This document shows positions 1-12,587 of a DNA stretch of 64,000 nucleotides, piece after piece (positions within the stretch are counted from its first letter, which is position 1; every line of letters begins with the position of its first letter). The notes under the pieces were generated by a model. That model saw only the letters and a list, made by a program, of their open reading frames with translations, made no database searches and was not told the origin of the DNA. The translations under genes were made by a program, and so were the position numbers. Source of the DNA: Corallium rubrum (taxonomy: Eukaryota > Cnidaria > Anthozoa > Scleralcyonacea > Coralliidae); the NCBI GenBank assembly GCA_964035015.1, contig CAXIUP010000238.1, forward strand, positions 205,001-269,000. Reading direction: 5' to 3'.

Positions 1-175
1 AAAGAAAACAAAAAATTGAGCATTCCACGATACATTAAAAAGTATATAAGTTATAACCATGCATACAAATAGACATTGAGAGATGAGAAACTTCAAATAT
101 TGTATTCTCTTTTACACAAACATCAATAAGATGGCCTGTAACCTTATTTAAAACAGCAATAATGTTAAACCACTA

Positions 176-775
176 AACAACAAACACAAAGGTCTATTTC
201 TGCTTAATAATAATGTACAGTGATTAAATGGCACTACACAGCAAACACAAATGTCTATTTCTGCTTAATAATAATGTACAGTGACACTAAAAAGCAAACA
301 GCAAACACAAAGGTCTATTTCTGCTTAATAATAATGTACAGTGACACTAAACAGCAAACAGCAAACACAAAGGTCTATTTCTGCTTAATAATAATGTACA
401 GTGATTAAATGACCACTAAACAGCAAACACAAAGGTCTATTTCTGCTTAATAATAATGTACAGTGATTAAATGGCACTAAACAGCAAACACAAAGGTCTA
501 TTTCTGCTTAATAATAATGTACAGTGACACTAAACAGCAAACAGCAAACACAAAGGTCTATTTCTGCTTAATAATAATGTAAAGTGACACTAAACAGCAA
601 ACACAAAGGTCTATTTCTGCTTAATAATAATGTACAGTGATTAAATGACCACTAAACAGCAAACACAAAGGTCTATTTCTGCTTAATAATAATGTACAGC
701 GATTAAATGGCACTAAACAGCAAACACAAAGGTCTATTTCTGCTTAATATGTTATATGTATAATAATGTACAACA
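176..775. repeat. Minisatellite, unit about 58-61 bp
   Basis: About ten tandem copies of a unit that contains the words AAAGGTCTATTTCTGC and TTAATAATAATGTACAGTGA. Copies differ by small insertions such as an extra AAACAGC or ATTAAATG, so unit length varies. Short open frames across it come only from the repeat. Flanks (1-175 and 776-1100) are AT-rich and show no convincing gene. Confidence 0.95.
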
Positions 776-1101
776 ATACAATGGCCATAATTTGTCTGAT
801 TTAAACTTCAAACACAATAATTAATAATTACAATAATAGTACAAGTACTTACGTATACGAAGCTTTCTTAATATTTTGAGACGCCATATTCAAGACTCAA
901 GTACTGCAAAGTAGAAGAAGCCAAAACATCGTTTTTATAGTCAAACATATCATCAACACAAACTTAGCATATAATGTGAAGAAGTCCATCAGATTCCTCA
1001 GTTGTTTTCATCTATAGGCAATATAAATCCACGAATTTGAGTAAAAAAAAACAAAATTATACTCACGTTTTCGCTGCGACGTCAAAACAAGCAATCTCAC
1101 G

Positions 1102-1851
1102 TTGCTGGGGCAGCACGACGGCGACGTCTTAATTGCACGCATGCTCAGAACACTACCGGCAGCTGATATTTTATTTCCGTTTAACGTTGCCGTCGTCCTT
1201 CAGCATCCTGCTAAAGGTCCCTTTTTTTACCAGGGGAACGGCGTCCCCCCTGCCAAAATCAAACATGGGGGAACGCCGTTCCCCCTGGCAGGGATTAAAT
1301 ATGATGCAATGAATGATCGTCTTTTCGCCACAACTGCATCTGGGACTGTCCGAACCAGTGCTGCATACCAGAAGCTTCTAGACCAAGTTTCCGTTCTTTA
1401 TCCGACATATTGGCCACAAGATGTTGATTTCAACTACGGTGTAGAAGAAGAAGTACGATCACTGTGCGATCGCTTTGGCCTTGCGAGAAGTGTTACAGTG
1501 TCTGCATTCCAAGAGTATGTTGACAGTCAAGGAAGACGAGTTCCTGACGACCTTCAGCCTTTACTGAGATGCTGCTCCCGTATCCCAGTTTCGTCAGCTG
1601 AATGCGAGCGTGGATTTAGTCAAATGAACTTAGTTTGCACTTCAACAAGAAATCGCCTTCTTATTGACCGCATATCGAATTTGATGTTTGTGAAGATGCA
1701 TGGTCCTCCAATCGATGCTTGGAAACCGGACAGATACGCCAAATCCTGGCTACGAAACCATCATTCAGCAGTTGATCAAAGAGTAAAGAAACGCAAGTTG
1801 GAAGATAATGAAGAGACAACTACGAAGCAAGCCGTCTGGAAATTACTTTAA
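1102..1851 (+). pseudogene. hAT-type transposase, C-terminal fragment (KIAA1586-like)
   Basis: The convincing part starts near 1300. It reads YPTYWPQDVDFNYG, then DLQPLLRCCSRIPVSSAECERGF, the dimerisation region of hAT transposases and their domesticated kin such as KIAA1586. It continues through SRLLIDRISNLMFVKMHGPP-like sequence to a natural stop at 1851. The N-terminal zinc finger and the catalytic first half are absent, so this is a 3' fragment. The first 60 or so codons do not look like the family and include a GC-rich inverted repeat. It lies opposite in strand to the hAT fragment at 4.4-5.9 kb and appears to be a different hAT lineage, so the two are not halves of one element. Confidence 0.8.
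1231..1290. repeat. GC-rich hairpin inside the hAT fragment
   Basis: Arms of about 20 bp (CCAGGGGAACGGCGTCCCC and its near reverse complement) surround a loop of about 15-20 bp. The words begin and end CAGGGG...CCCCTG, like short hAT terminal repeats, so this may be a collapsed MITE or a transposon end captured into the ORF. Confidence 0.5.
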
Positions 1852-2175
1852 AGCTCAGACATTTTAGACATTTTTACATCAAACAGTAGTTTAAATTACA
1901 AATCAGTTTGTCGCCTGCGTTCATAAGCAGAATGTAATATATAATTATCAAATATATTGTTTGTTTAACTAGAATAAATGTGACATATTTTAACAAGCAT
2001 GTCTATTAGACTTTTAAACCCCCGCTTGTTTAATTTCATGGCCATTGGCCACGCCCAATCGAGTGACCACGCCCATTTGATTTTCCAGAGCGTTCCCCCA
2101 CTTCTAAAATTAGCAAAACATCGCTGACCTGTACATGTAGTAATATGAGTTAGGCTATCATCGTACTACTGTATT

Positions 2176-2176
2176 A

Positions 2177-2214
<38 letters not shown>

Positions 2215-2420
2215 GTGTTACTCCGAGTGATGAACCATGTATTGGACAGGTAGAGAAAAATCAACTTGGCCCAGCTGGGATTCAAACCCGCAACCTTCGG
2301 TTTACTAGATACAGGTCAAGTTGGGAGCTGTTGGTTGGTTATTCTCCACCCGCGTTCATTGTCCTATAATAATTGTCCTATAATAATTGTTATATATATA
2401 TATATATATATTATAGCTAT
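2176..2420 (-). repeat. (AT)n runs around a tRNA-like SINE fragment
   Basis: AT dinucleotide runs lie at about 2180-2212 and 2390-2412. Between them the minus strand carries GGTTGCGGGTTTGAATCCC, a good RNA polymerase III B-box context. I could not find a convincing A box, so this is called a tRNA-derived SINE fragment with low confidence. Confidence 0.35.
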
Positions 2421-2656
2421 TTCAATTACAACTGACACAGAGCTATTTATATTATGCAATTGTCTTATGATAATATAAATTGTATCAAAGAGATGTGTTT
2501 ATTTGCTGAATATGCACATATGCATATTTATTATATAGATGCGAGTGTTTTACTAGAGAATATGCAGGGTCGTATTTTCCATATCCTCACTAGTGAAGAT
2601 ATCGATGACGTCATTAAGAATTTGACCTCCTTTTGCATGGAATCTATATAATAAAA

Positions 2657-2766
2657 AGAAAATTACACGCTGGCATGAAGATGTGAATTTTATCTTCTCG
2701 TGGTAAAAACGATATTTTACTCACTCGAAGATAAAATCCATATCTTCGCACCACCGTGTAATATCC
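2657..2766. repeat. Foldback (MITE-like) repeat
   Basis: ATTACACG...GAAGATGTGAATTTTATC on the left pairs with GATAAAATCCATATCTTCG...CGTGTAAT on the right, around a short centre. There is no coding capacity. From 2767 to about 3870 I see AT-rich and G-rich intergenic sequence with no supported gene. Confidence 0.55.
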
Positions 2767-3869
2767 TCTATATATAAACATCTCATATTATCTTTTTCTA
2801 TTTATAGTGTTGAACAGTTGTGTTCCAGATGAAGGCACCTTATCTCTTCCAGTGTCACCCACCGGCTGGTGTTGTATCTGCGTACAGTTACTGAGGACTA
2901 TCTGATTTATAGAGTTCCGAATATATGTGTATACATTTATTGTCTTGATTTTGACAGTACAGCAGCTTTTAAACCTATGCTGTGATCAGATGCAAAATAC
3001 TAATTCTTCTCTGTCTTGTTTTATATATTAAACTAAAAATTTAAACAGTGTGTGTGGTGGTGGTGGTAGGAGGGGGGGGACTGGGTAAGTTTGGGGAGAG
3101 GGGTTGATTGGTGAGAGGATGGCTGAGTTTAGGGAAAGGGTAGGGTAGAATAATAATGATTTGCAGCTATTACCATGATACACCATTCTTGAATTTAAAA
3201 GGCAGTGAAGCTAAGTTTTAATTGTTTTCTTCTACAATTTTGATGTTTTCAGGGGGGTGCCAAGAAACATATTTAGAATACTTCAACTACAGTATACTGT
3301 ACAGGCAGTACAAAAATGTTTTACATTGATATTTGCCTAGGTATATGCTGTATCATATTCTTGACCCACAATAACTCTCTATTTTGAATTAGGTGTGTCA
3401 CTCACTGTCAGGACTGCTGATGATCTCTGTCAAACAAATCCCTTCACCAGTCAATATTAAGAATAAATCAACTTGAAGCAGATTGTTATTGTGAAAGCAA
3501 AATAATTGCATGGCACAATACCGAAAATCCACAGTATTTTTCTACTGACAAGCATATTTAACTAGAGTAGAGAACCAGATCTGAGTCATCTGACATTTCG
3601 GCTTCGAATATTTGTTATAAATACACCATACGGCCTTCTAGTCAGAAACTATTTTGTAAAAAAACACACAACACGAGTAAGCTGAACAGTTTCTGAGCGA
3701 TCACGATGCAGTGCTGTACAATTGTCGTACTTCTTTACTGCACAATCGAACTACGACCAGTAACTCAGTTGCAAGTCCCCGCCATTTTGTTTCTCCTTTG
3801 GCGGAAAGCCGCTGTGCGCAATGCATGGCGACCTTCGGCGATTCCGAGGGCATTTGTGCCAAGCGTGTT

Positions 3870-4075
3870 ATGTCAAGTGATGGTAGGTTATGTTAGGTTA
3901 TGTCAAGTGATGCTAGGTTATGTTACGTCAAGTGATGCTAGGTTATGTTAGGTTATGTCAAGTGTTGCTAGGTTATGTTAGGTTATGTCAAGTGATGTAA
4001 GGTTATACCAAGTGATACTAGGTTATACCTATCGATATCTAGTTACCTAGGGCTAACGATGTCTGGTTATGGATA
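3870..4075. repeat. Minisatellite of GGTTATGT / AAGTGATGCTA words
   Basis: Repeated words GGTTATGTTAGG, TTATGTCAAGTGATGCTAGG and drifting variants toward the right end (GGTTATACC, TAGTTACC). It is a degenerate short-unit array. Confidence 0.85.
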
Positions 4076-4202
4076 GTGATGAAAATTGATGGATAATGAT
4101 GGCTATTTACGTTTAGAACGTGGAATTTTATGTGGCATTTTTCAATTGGTGTATACTGGACATGGACTTATTACCGATTTACCCTTCATCCATCACTTCA
4201 TG

Positions 4203-4222
4203 ATGTTGTGGTTGTGGTTGTG

Positions 4223-4280
<58 letters not shown>

Positions 4281-4365
4281 GTGCCGGTGCCGGTGCCGGT
4301 GTTGTTGTTGTTGGTGCGGCGGCGGCGGCGGCGGCGGTCGCGGCGGTCGCGGCGGATGAGTAGAA
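4203..4365. repeat. Trinucleotide microsatellite cluster
   Basis: Successive runs of GTC, GCC, GGT, GTT and GGC trinucleotides. It gives long low-complexity open frames on both strands that are not genes. It marks the place where the hAT reading frame on the minus strand is cut off. Confidence 0.95.
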
Positions 4366-5946
4366 TGTAGTAGCTCGTTGGTTCATCGCAGATTCGCTTG
4401 ACAGCCTTGAATGACGACCACCACCGTGTCTTTCCGACTTTCACGAGCTTCTTTAGTTTCTTGGCTCCCTTGCTATGTTTTTCAACCCATCTTTTCCAGA
4501 CATCCATCCTTCGCGAGCTTTCATTGAAAAAGGTGCGAAGGTTTCGACACTCTTTAATTTCCGAGAAAACAGGGGCGACAACAAGATTTTGCTGGTGCGC
4601 AAAACCCCATACAAAATAACCTAAAGGCACACTGTCCTTATAATATTTCACAACACCAACATTGTCAGACGTGTTCGCAGATGTACCATCCAACGACAAA
4701 CCAATAAGATTTTGGATGTTCAGATTGTGCTTCTGAAGTTTTGCGGATAGAAGCTTCCAGAGTGCCTCTCCTTTGCCAGAAGTTATCACATCCAAGCCCA
4801 GCAGTCGTTCTTGAACCTTTCCGTCGCTGGTAACAAATCTTAACCACAACGCACATCTGGTCAGTCCCGGAAATGTCAACCGTTCCGTCCATCATGGCCC
4901 CATATTTTCCTCTGCAATCAGTGTTGATACATTTGACAATTTCCTCTTGGATAAGTTCAGCAAGAGTCACCAGAATGTTGTTGACTGTAGTCTTGCTGAT
5001 GAACGTGACAAAACTTCCCCGCCCTTTTCCTTGCTTTTTGCTTTGTTCGACGCAATTGTCAACATGCGCATTGAGTGTTGGGTCGTACTTACACAACAAC
5101 AGTACCAACTCTAGAAAGTTTCCATGTCGTTTGCTTGCATCACGCAGGTAACGAGCACTTTCAGAGCATCCACCTCCACGGTAGGCCAAACCTTGGCTTG
5201 CAATAAGCTTGATTATATCAATGACACGATTAAGAACTTGACGGTTTTGTTCGACCTTTTCTCGAGGACCTTTTTGCGGCTTGCACCCATTGCGGAGCTA
5301 GTGAGACGATGTCTTTTCCCTGCAGGTGCCGAAAGTAGACATCCGACGCGTCACGATGGTGCTGAAAAATTTCATGACGCTTTACAGTTTGGCTGGCTCG
5401 GCGAAAGTTGTCACCACCAAGTCCACAGACCAGGTCGCCTGAACGATTTGCTGAGAAGCATCCACAAATCCTACAATACAGTTTCTTCTCAACCGAATCA
5501 TATGTTAGCCATCTACGCTGTATGCGCTGATCGTCCTTCACATTTTGAAAGTAGATATCTCTCTGAAAGGGAATGCCCTCTATCGGCTGATAAGGAGGCG
5601 TGGTGAGGAGTTTTAGTTTTCCTTCTGATGTAGAGGGCCACGGAGTTTCCGACTTTCCACGAGAATGAGATAGAACAGCAGTGTCCTTTTCTTCAATTTC
5701 TTGTGGCGATTCAGACTCAGACTCATTTAGTTTGTCTACAGCCACGTTATTGTCCATGTCACCATCATACTCATTACAGTCCTCTACTGAAGGAGTTGTT
5801 TGGATTTGAGATTGATCTGGTGATTCCGATCGAGCAGAAAGAGGTGAAAAGCAGAGTTTCCTTTGTTTTGGCTCAGATGCTGCACTCTGAAGGTCCCTTA
5901 CTAATTTCTCCCTCCGCTTTTGCGCCCCACTTTTAGATTTATTCAT
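4366..5946 (-). pseudogene. hAT transposase, N-terminal two thirds (ZMYM-like, DUF4371)
   Basis: It starts MNKSKSGAQKRREKL at 5946. An acidic linker is followed by a TTF-type zinc finger (WLTYDSVEKKLYCRICGCFS, then a C-terminal H...H in SQTVKRHEIFQHH). Next come DUF4371-type segments: FISKTTVNNILVTLAELIQEE, GAMMDGTVDISG, IGLSLDGTSANTSDNVGV and KTRWWSSFKAVKRI. The three pieces lie in different frames, with shifts near 5250 and 4850, so the ORF has about two single-base indels. The C-terminal dimerisation part is missing because the sequence runs into the trinucleotide cluster. It cuts DNA in the parent family; here it is a dead fragment. Confidence 0.8.
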
Positions 5947-7019
5947 ATTTCATATCACATAGTCTAAAACCAAGACAATTTTTTAATTTAATATAAACAT
6001 TAACATTTCCAAATTATTTTTTCATTTAGTTTAGTGGAAGAAATAAGAATAACAAAGAACAACTTCACAGTTTACATCCCTAAGTTCCTAACGGCAAACG
6101 TATGCCTAGTTATAAAGTACAGAAACTATTATTGTCCAAATCATCAAATGTCTAATTTGATAATTTGTTGTCTGTTTCCTTCATTTGACTGGAAGTTCTT
6201 GGTGTTCCGTGCCTTTCATAATCTCCTTTTCATGCCCACTGGGAAAACTAAACAATTTGAGAATTAGAATATATTAAAACTCACCTGAAACCACTTAATT
6301 GTGACGACGATAAAAAGCGAGGCAGCCATTTTGAATAATTTGTTTAACCGCTGGTTGAAACTCTTCTCCAGGCCCTTTGTTAGATCATAAACCCCACCGC
6401 CACCTGTGAACAGCAGTGGTTCCCTAAACTTTTTATTGTTCTTAAGTCGGCTTACTGTTGGTCTGTTGCAAACTATTTTCCTTATCACTAATTTCACAAA
6501 TGAAGAATTAAGTAATTGCTTCAATGCTTCCAAATTCCAATTTACTATTTATGGGTGTGTTACTCTGGCTAGGGGCCCATTTTGATGTCCCCGAAAGGGG
6601 CCCATGTGCCATGGCACATAGGCCAGTCCGAGCCTGCTATCAGCACCATATCATATTTACTCAATTAAGATCGACAATGTTCTTTAGGTTTGTAGGGTTT
6701 TGTATGCAGTGGTGTGCTTATTCAAGGGCAGTACTCTTTAATAGCTTTGGACAATTATATATTCAATAAATGATGACAAAACCAAAATAGTGTGCATATG
6801 TAAAATATCATTCTATGTCTCCTTTTGGTGGAAAGCTCTTGTTTTTGCTAAATTTCAACAAAATAGGTTTGTTTATGTTGAAGTGTATCATACTATCTTT
6901 TGGTTTGGGGAGGTTGGTAGTGCTTCCAATAAATACAGCACTGTTTGCAAATAAATGCAATGCTTATTTGAGTGTGGTACATTTTTGCAGTACTGATCTT
7001 CATGTCATGTGGCAGTAAC
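5947..7019. other. Non-coding interval
   Basis: AT-rich. The minus strand near 6330 holds a short open frame (KMAASLFIVVTIKWFQ) that could be an upstream exon of the hAT gene, but I see no homology to confirm it. No other supported gene. Confidence 0.5.
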
Positions 7020-7725
7020 TTAAGGTCTTCATTAAGGTTTGCAGGATCATTTTGTTAAAGCACTCTCAATTCGTCATAATTTAGGCCACAAAAATAAAAT
7101 AAGATACCGTTAGAAAGCTATTAATTTGTAAGGCTATCAATGTTGTCTTTGATTTTGTGTTAAACACAAACCAATAATAGTTACGAATTTTTCAAGTAAA
7201 ACCAGAGGGCTTCACTCGGGACAACTTAAGAACAAAGCATTTCATTTTGTTCAAAAAAAATTTTGCAGTTCGTTTCCAAGAAAAATTTCCAGCAAAATGG
7301 TGTCAGTGTTTTTTTTTCATTTATTGCCTGGTTTTTCGGTTTTATGACCTATATTTGTGTCTGAATGTTGGTTGAAAAACAGCATTTTCAACTTTGGCCG
7401 TCCATAATATCAGCAAAACTCGACATATCAAAAAACACTGACACGTTTTTGCTGAAAATTTATCTTGGAATTAAACTGAAAAAAGATTTTGAACAAAATA
7501 AAACGCTTTGGACTTGAGTCACCCCGACTGAAGCCCTCTAGTTAGTTTTAATTAAAAAATCACAACTATTATTGCTTTGTGTATTTATCACAAAATCAAA
7601 GACAACATCCTATTCTACAAATTTATAGCTTTCTAATGACATCTATTTTATTTTTGTGGCATAAATCCTGACGAATTGACAGCGCTTTACAGAAATGATC
7701 CTGTGAACCCTAACAAAGACCTTAA
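7020..7725. mobile_element. TTAA-flanked foldback MITE
   Basis: The ends are TTAAGGTCTT... and ...AAGACCTTAA, with TTAA at 7020-7023 and 7722-7725. Long imperfect arms pair, for example GCAGGATCATTT, GCCACAAAAATAAAAT and TTAGAAAGC on the left with their complements on the right. The centre pairs as well (the CTGACAC / GTGTCAG region around 7300-7440). It has no ORF. The right-hand TTAA is also the left target site of the Kolobok element that follows. Confidence 0.85.
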
Positions 7726-7837
7726 AGTGCCTATGCAACGAAAAATTCAACTCTGTTTTTATGACACCGCTTGGTACTTCTTGATGCGCTGAATCTCATG
7801 GTGCTGTCGGTTTTTTAATTACGGCAAGGGAAAATAC
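7726..7837 (+). repeat. Kolobok left terminal inverted repeat
   Basis: 112 bp that match 19213-19324 in reverse complement with only a few mismatches. After this the ends diverge, but a perfect 21-bp match with a TGACGTCA core returns at 7910-7930. Confidence 0.9.
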
Positions 7838-7909
7838 CTAAAATTTAATGTAAAATTGACAAAATTACACCAATTTTGTCCCACCTCACCACGCGGTCAA
7901 ATTGCCTCT

Positions 7910-7930
7910 GTGACGTCACACGTTAGAGTC
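7910..7930. promoter_or_regulatory. Subterminal CRE-like motif, left copy
   Basis: A 21-bp block starting GTGACGTCACACG, identical in inverted orientation to 19119-19139 and at almost the same distance (184-185 bp) from the element end. TGACGTCA is the canonical CREB/ATF site. It may be a transposase-binding or promoter element that survived while the sequence between it and the terminal repeat diverged. Confidence 0.45.
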
Positions 7931-10449
7931 GCTATAGAATTTTGGTCTTCAGATGTGGAAGAATCAAAGAAGCGTGACGAAAATGCTAGTGGAAAAAAGA
8001 AATATCTCGCCAAGTATTGTGTGGCTGGTGGGCCAAACCACCAGAGTTGTAAGAACAATTCTTCAGTTCCGGGGATTTCTTTGCATGAATTCCCAAAACC
8101 TGGTCACAAGCTGAGGGATGTATGGATCAAGTTTGTTCAGAGACATTGACATCAATGGCAACCTTCGTCCTACTCAGCTCTGTGCTCTGCTCATTTTGAG
8201 CCGAACTGCTTTCACCAGCGACTTGACATTGGAGTAGAAGAAAGCGAGGAAGGCTTTAAAACAAGAAGAGTCTTGGACAGGAGCACAGCTTTCCCCTCCA
8301 TCGATACTGTTCTCCCAGAGAATTCTTGTCATGTTGTTTTACCTCGGGAACGCAGACTGGTAAGCTTACTGTATGCTATTTTATTTACATTGATTCGTAC
8401 AGTAATATATATATGTGACTGCACCAGATGTATGTTTATGAACATGTCCACAATTTACTTTTGTATATTAAAATCTACCTCTTTCTGGCAACAGATTCTT
8501 CGTGGTGCGAAGTTCGACCAAACTATGCCAAGTACACCAGCGCGTCGGGTTATACTGAAGGGAGAAGCTTCTGATGCAACCATAGTGGCCGACGAAATGT
8601 TTCTAGATACGTCTATCACCGATACTATTTCAGATGTAACTACACCACCAGTTTTTTCCACGCCATCTTCCTCTATGTCTTACGATATTTCGTGTGAAGG
8701 ATGCAGAAAATATAAAGAACAATGTCAGAGGATGCAAGACAGGTTGCAAAAGCGTAAAGCAAGGTACAGGAAGCTGAAAGAAGTAAACAAATCGCTGGAG
8801 AAGGTATGTTTTGTCAGAATTTACACATCTTCGCCTCGGTCAAACGAGGATACATGTATGTATGCGGATTGAGATTTAATTATCTCGACTCCAATTTATC
8901 CCAGTCAACCAAGATCAAAATTGTTGTATGGTAACTGTAAGTTGTTGCAAGAGAGTTGCAGTCAGAGTAGACTTTTAGGTTCCATTTACATGGATGAGAG
9001 TTGTCCCTGGGAGAGCTAACTTTGCATTCATTTTATTTTAGTCGTGACAGTGGGTGTTTACATAGGGAATTTGACACTTGTCTGGGGGATGGGGGTGAGA
9101 CAACTGTCCCTTATGTAAACAGTTTCACTCAGCTACCCGAGACAACTCCAAAGGAACACTTCATTGTGATTGGTTAAAAGTTGGTTTTCCCTTTGGGACA
9201 ATCGAAGGTCACTCTGCTAGCAAGGACAACTTTTCCTCATATAAACATTCATGTAAATTGTAGCTCTGGGGCTAGGGTGACCCCCTTGACAGGGACAACT
9301 TTCATCCATGTAAATACCCCCTTAGAGTGTAGGGTCGAAGGGAGCAAATCAATTCTTATCGACTTTCATTCCCACTTTATCAATGTAAAAGACAAAAATA
9401 AAATAAAAATGTAGACTATAGTCTTTGTTATTGTTAACTTGAATTCGTTGTATTTTTCCAAAGCAACTTCAAGCTCAAGTTGGTAAAGCTTCTGTTGAAG
9501 CATCTGGTAACAAGTTGGGCAAAAAGAAAGAAACATTTCCAAGCCAAAGGCAAAACAATGAGAAAGATGATGAAAACGATGAGAAAGATGATGAAAACGA
9601 TACATGGGAAATGGATGATTCAGATGAAGAGAATCGTGATGGTCCTGATTGGGATGTTCTAGAGGAAGAGGCAGATAAGGACAATGATGGTGATGATGAG
9701 GAAACTGAATGTCCTACAACAAAAAACACGATCAGGTATTGTCATCCAGACTACTAATTTTGAATTGATCAGGGCCAGGGTATGCCAGGGGAGAGTGAGA
9801 GTGCCTTGGTTACCATGGTAAACAAATTAAAAAAAAAATTCTACATAACTGATCTTAATAATTCATGGGTTTTTTTTGTTCTTATAGAGTTGATATTGGT
9901 ACAAAGCTGCAGGATGAACCTAAGTTTATAGTTTTCTATAGTGCTTTGTTGACTCTGTTTTCCCTGTTTTGCTTCAAATGTAAATCAGAGAAACCAGTGG
10001 TCAAAATGGAACGAAATGGTACCATGATTACAGTATATCAGCATTGCACTATGTGTGGTCAACAACCTTTTAAGTGGAGAAGCCAGCCATTTGTATTGGG
10101 GAGATACCCAGCAGGGAATCTCCTATTAAGCTTTGCAGTGCTTATGGCTGGTGGGTCCATAAGTAAGATACTCCTTGTGTTTAAGCATTTGAGATTGGCT
10201 GTATATTCCCCAAGGACCTATTTCTACCATCAGAGTCGTTTCATCTTTCCATCTATTTTGTTTCATTGGGAGTCTTACCAGGCAACACTAATCCAGTCAT
10301 TGAAAGGTGTCAAAGATACTGTTTGGTGTGGAGATGGTCGTTTCGACTCGATGGGACACTCAGCAAAATATGGAGCATACACAATGCTTTGCTGTACCAT
10401 ATTGAAAATTGTGCACTTTGATTTGCTACAAGTGAGTTTCCATAGCCTA

Positions 10450-10631
10450 TAGACCACTTTCATAATGACAGCTGCTTTAAATATTCTTTTATGTGCATCT
10501 AAATGAACCTTTCTGGCCTCGTTAAGAAGCAAAGATTCTTTTGATTGCGGACACACAAACGAGGCTAGAAAGGCTAATTAAGATGCACATAAAAGAATAT
10601 TCAAACTAGTCACTATTATGAAAGTGGTCTA
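10450..10631. mobile_element. Short MITE with TA target site, in a transposase intron
   Basis: TAGACCACTTTCATAATGA on the left pairs with TCACTATTATGAAAGTGGTCTA on the right. The inner arms (ATTCTTTTATGTGCATCT and its complement) pair too. TA at both ends suggests a Tc1/mariner-type non-autonomous element. It is about 180 bp with no ORF. Confidence 0.8.
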
Positions 10632-11589
10632 TTAGCCATACAAAACATATTTTTGGTTCCAGTCCCCTACCAACCGACTATATTTTATTTGTCACATGAA
10701 ACCAGAACCAAAAATATTGTTCTGTACATTACTAAATTTTCTTTTAGTAGGAGGCCAGTGACTTGGCATTAAATTGATTAGTCTGAATTGTTTTTACTTT
10801 TTAGTCTAACCAATCTGGTAACAGTAATGCCATGGAGTTAGATGGCTGTAAGGCATGCTTTGACTTTCTGATGACAGTTTCTGGCTTGACAATCCCCATT
10901 TTTATTTCTGATCGCCACAGAGGTGTTGCTAAATGGATACGGGAATCTCATCGTGCTGTAAAGCATTTTTTTGATCAATGGCACATTGCAAAATCCATAG
11001 TCAAAAAAATGCTTGCAGCCAGCAAAGAAAAGGGATGTGATATAATAAAAGCATGGACCCGTGGAGTGAGGAATCATATCTACTGGTGTTCTACCACAAC
11101 CATTACAAATTTCCAGGATCTGGTATTGGCCAAGTGGAAATCATTGATACGTCACATTGCCAATAAGCATGAAGACCACCCAGATCCCCTTTTCCCTAAG
11201 TGTATGCATGAAGAACTGGATCGTAGGAAATGGATAAAGATTGGTAAGATTGTTACTTAGTACACATACATATATTACTAGAAATACATGATCGCAACAA
11301 CCCCTCGCCCACTTTTAATATATACATTTTTGTAAACCACCCCCACCACCACACACACACTTTCTGGTTTTGGTTGGGGGTTTTTTGTATTTAAGTCTAC
11401 CTGTATTATAGTTTTTATATTTAGTCTATGTAATAATAAAATTAACAGCCTGAAAAATTTTGAGTAGAAAGAGAGAAACAAACCAGTATAACTTCAAAGA
11501 AAATTCATTGGCAAAGTTCACCCGGCTGTAGTCATGTACTGTAGTATTAAGTATTGACACACCGAAAGAGCATACAATGTCAATATTAA

Positions 11590-12050
11590 AAAAGAAACTA
11601 TAGCCCTAAACTAAGACTATAGTCCTAAGTCTAAGACTGTAGTCGTAAGACTAAATTTATAAGACTATAGTCGTAAGACTAAATTTATAAGACTATAGTC
11701 CTAAGACTAAATTTATAAGACTATAGTTCTAAGACTAAATTTATAACACTATAGTCCTAAGACTAAATTTATAAGACTATAGTCCTAAGACTAAATTTAT
11801 AAGACTATAGTCCTAAGACTAAATTTATAAGACTATAGTCCTAAGGCTAAATTTATAAGACTATAGTCCTAAGACTATAAAATTTATGAGACTATAGTCC
11901 TAAGACTAAATTTATAAGACTATAGTCCAAAGGCTATAGTCCTAAGACTAAGATTATAGTCCTAAGACTATAGTCCTAATACTAAGATTATAGTCCTAAG
12001 ACTATAGTCCTAAGACTAAGATTATAGTCCTAAGACTATAGTCCTAACAA
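11590..12050. repeat. 28-bp minisatellite with palindromic core
   Basis: The repeated unit contains GACTATAGTCCTAAGAC and TAAATTTATAA. GACTATAGTC is itself a palindrome. The right third shortens to CTAAGACTATAGTC units. It lies in an intron of the Kolobok transposase. Confidence 0.95.
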
Positions 12051-12532
12051 CGAGATGAATCAAATAACAAATTTTCATTCAAAATAGATAATAGTGGCCA
12101 AGAAAAGACACAAGGCCACGTCCTAGCGTCCAAAGACAACTGTAGACAAGAATATTATTTTATATATTGCATGATTTTCTTTTTCAAGACTCAGCTAAAC
12201 TGGTAAATATGAATCTCCTACCGTTAAACTTTCTTCTGCTTTTGTCACCACAAACACTGCCAATTCAGTCTATACTCTTTTCAGAATTCAGATTGTTTTT
12301 CTCGTTCGGTTTCTTTCGGTTTCTCCGTGACCAGGCATGATTCAGTTCTCTTCAATATCTAAAAAGCCGTTTGTTTCAAACTGATTTCTTCATCGTTCTC
12401 CCTCGAGTTAAGTAGAATACACCAGAGCAGATTTATTTACAGGCTTCGGCCAGTTTCAGGACACAGTGTCGTTTTCGGTCTACCAGTAACCCTGCTATTC
12501 GAATTCCGAACTGCGAAAGTTGCGGATTTGTT

Positions 12533-12534
<2 letters not shown>

Positions 12535-12584
<50 letters not shown>
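12535..12584. repeat. (TA)n microsatellite
   Basis: About 24 TA units. The surrounding intron (11.3-13.1 kb) has no supported gene. A GC-rich stretch at about 12,650-12,700 (GGGCCTTCGGCCCG) forms a small hairpin. Confidence 0.95.

Positions 12585-12587
<3 letters not shown>

Noticed and set aside
176-775. CRISPR-like array
   Set aside because: Unit and spacer are not separable, copies run head to tail with drift, and the surroundings are eukaryotic. The same holds for the arrays at 11.6, 28.0 and 42 kb.
843-894. First exon on the minus strand (MASQNIKKASYT followed by GTAAGT)
   Set aside because: Good donor and start, but only about 12 codons, no homology and no following exon found before the window start.
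4086-4370. Ser/Pro, Val and Ala/Thr low-complexity ORFs
   Set aside because: Products of the trinucleotide cluster; only the hAT frame on the minus strand shows family motifs before it.
6540-6650. hAT terminal repeat at GGGGCCCATTTTGATGTCCCC
   Set aside because: It forms a small local inverted repeat, but no partner end or target duplication could be found around the hAT fragment.
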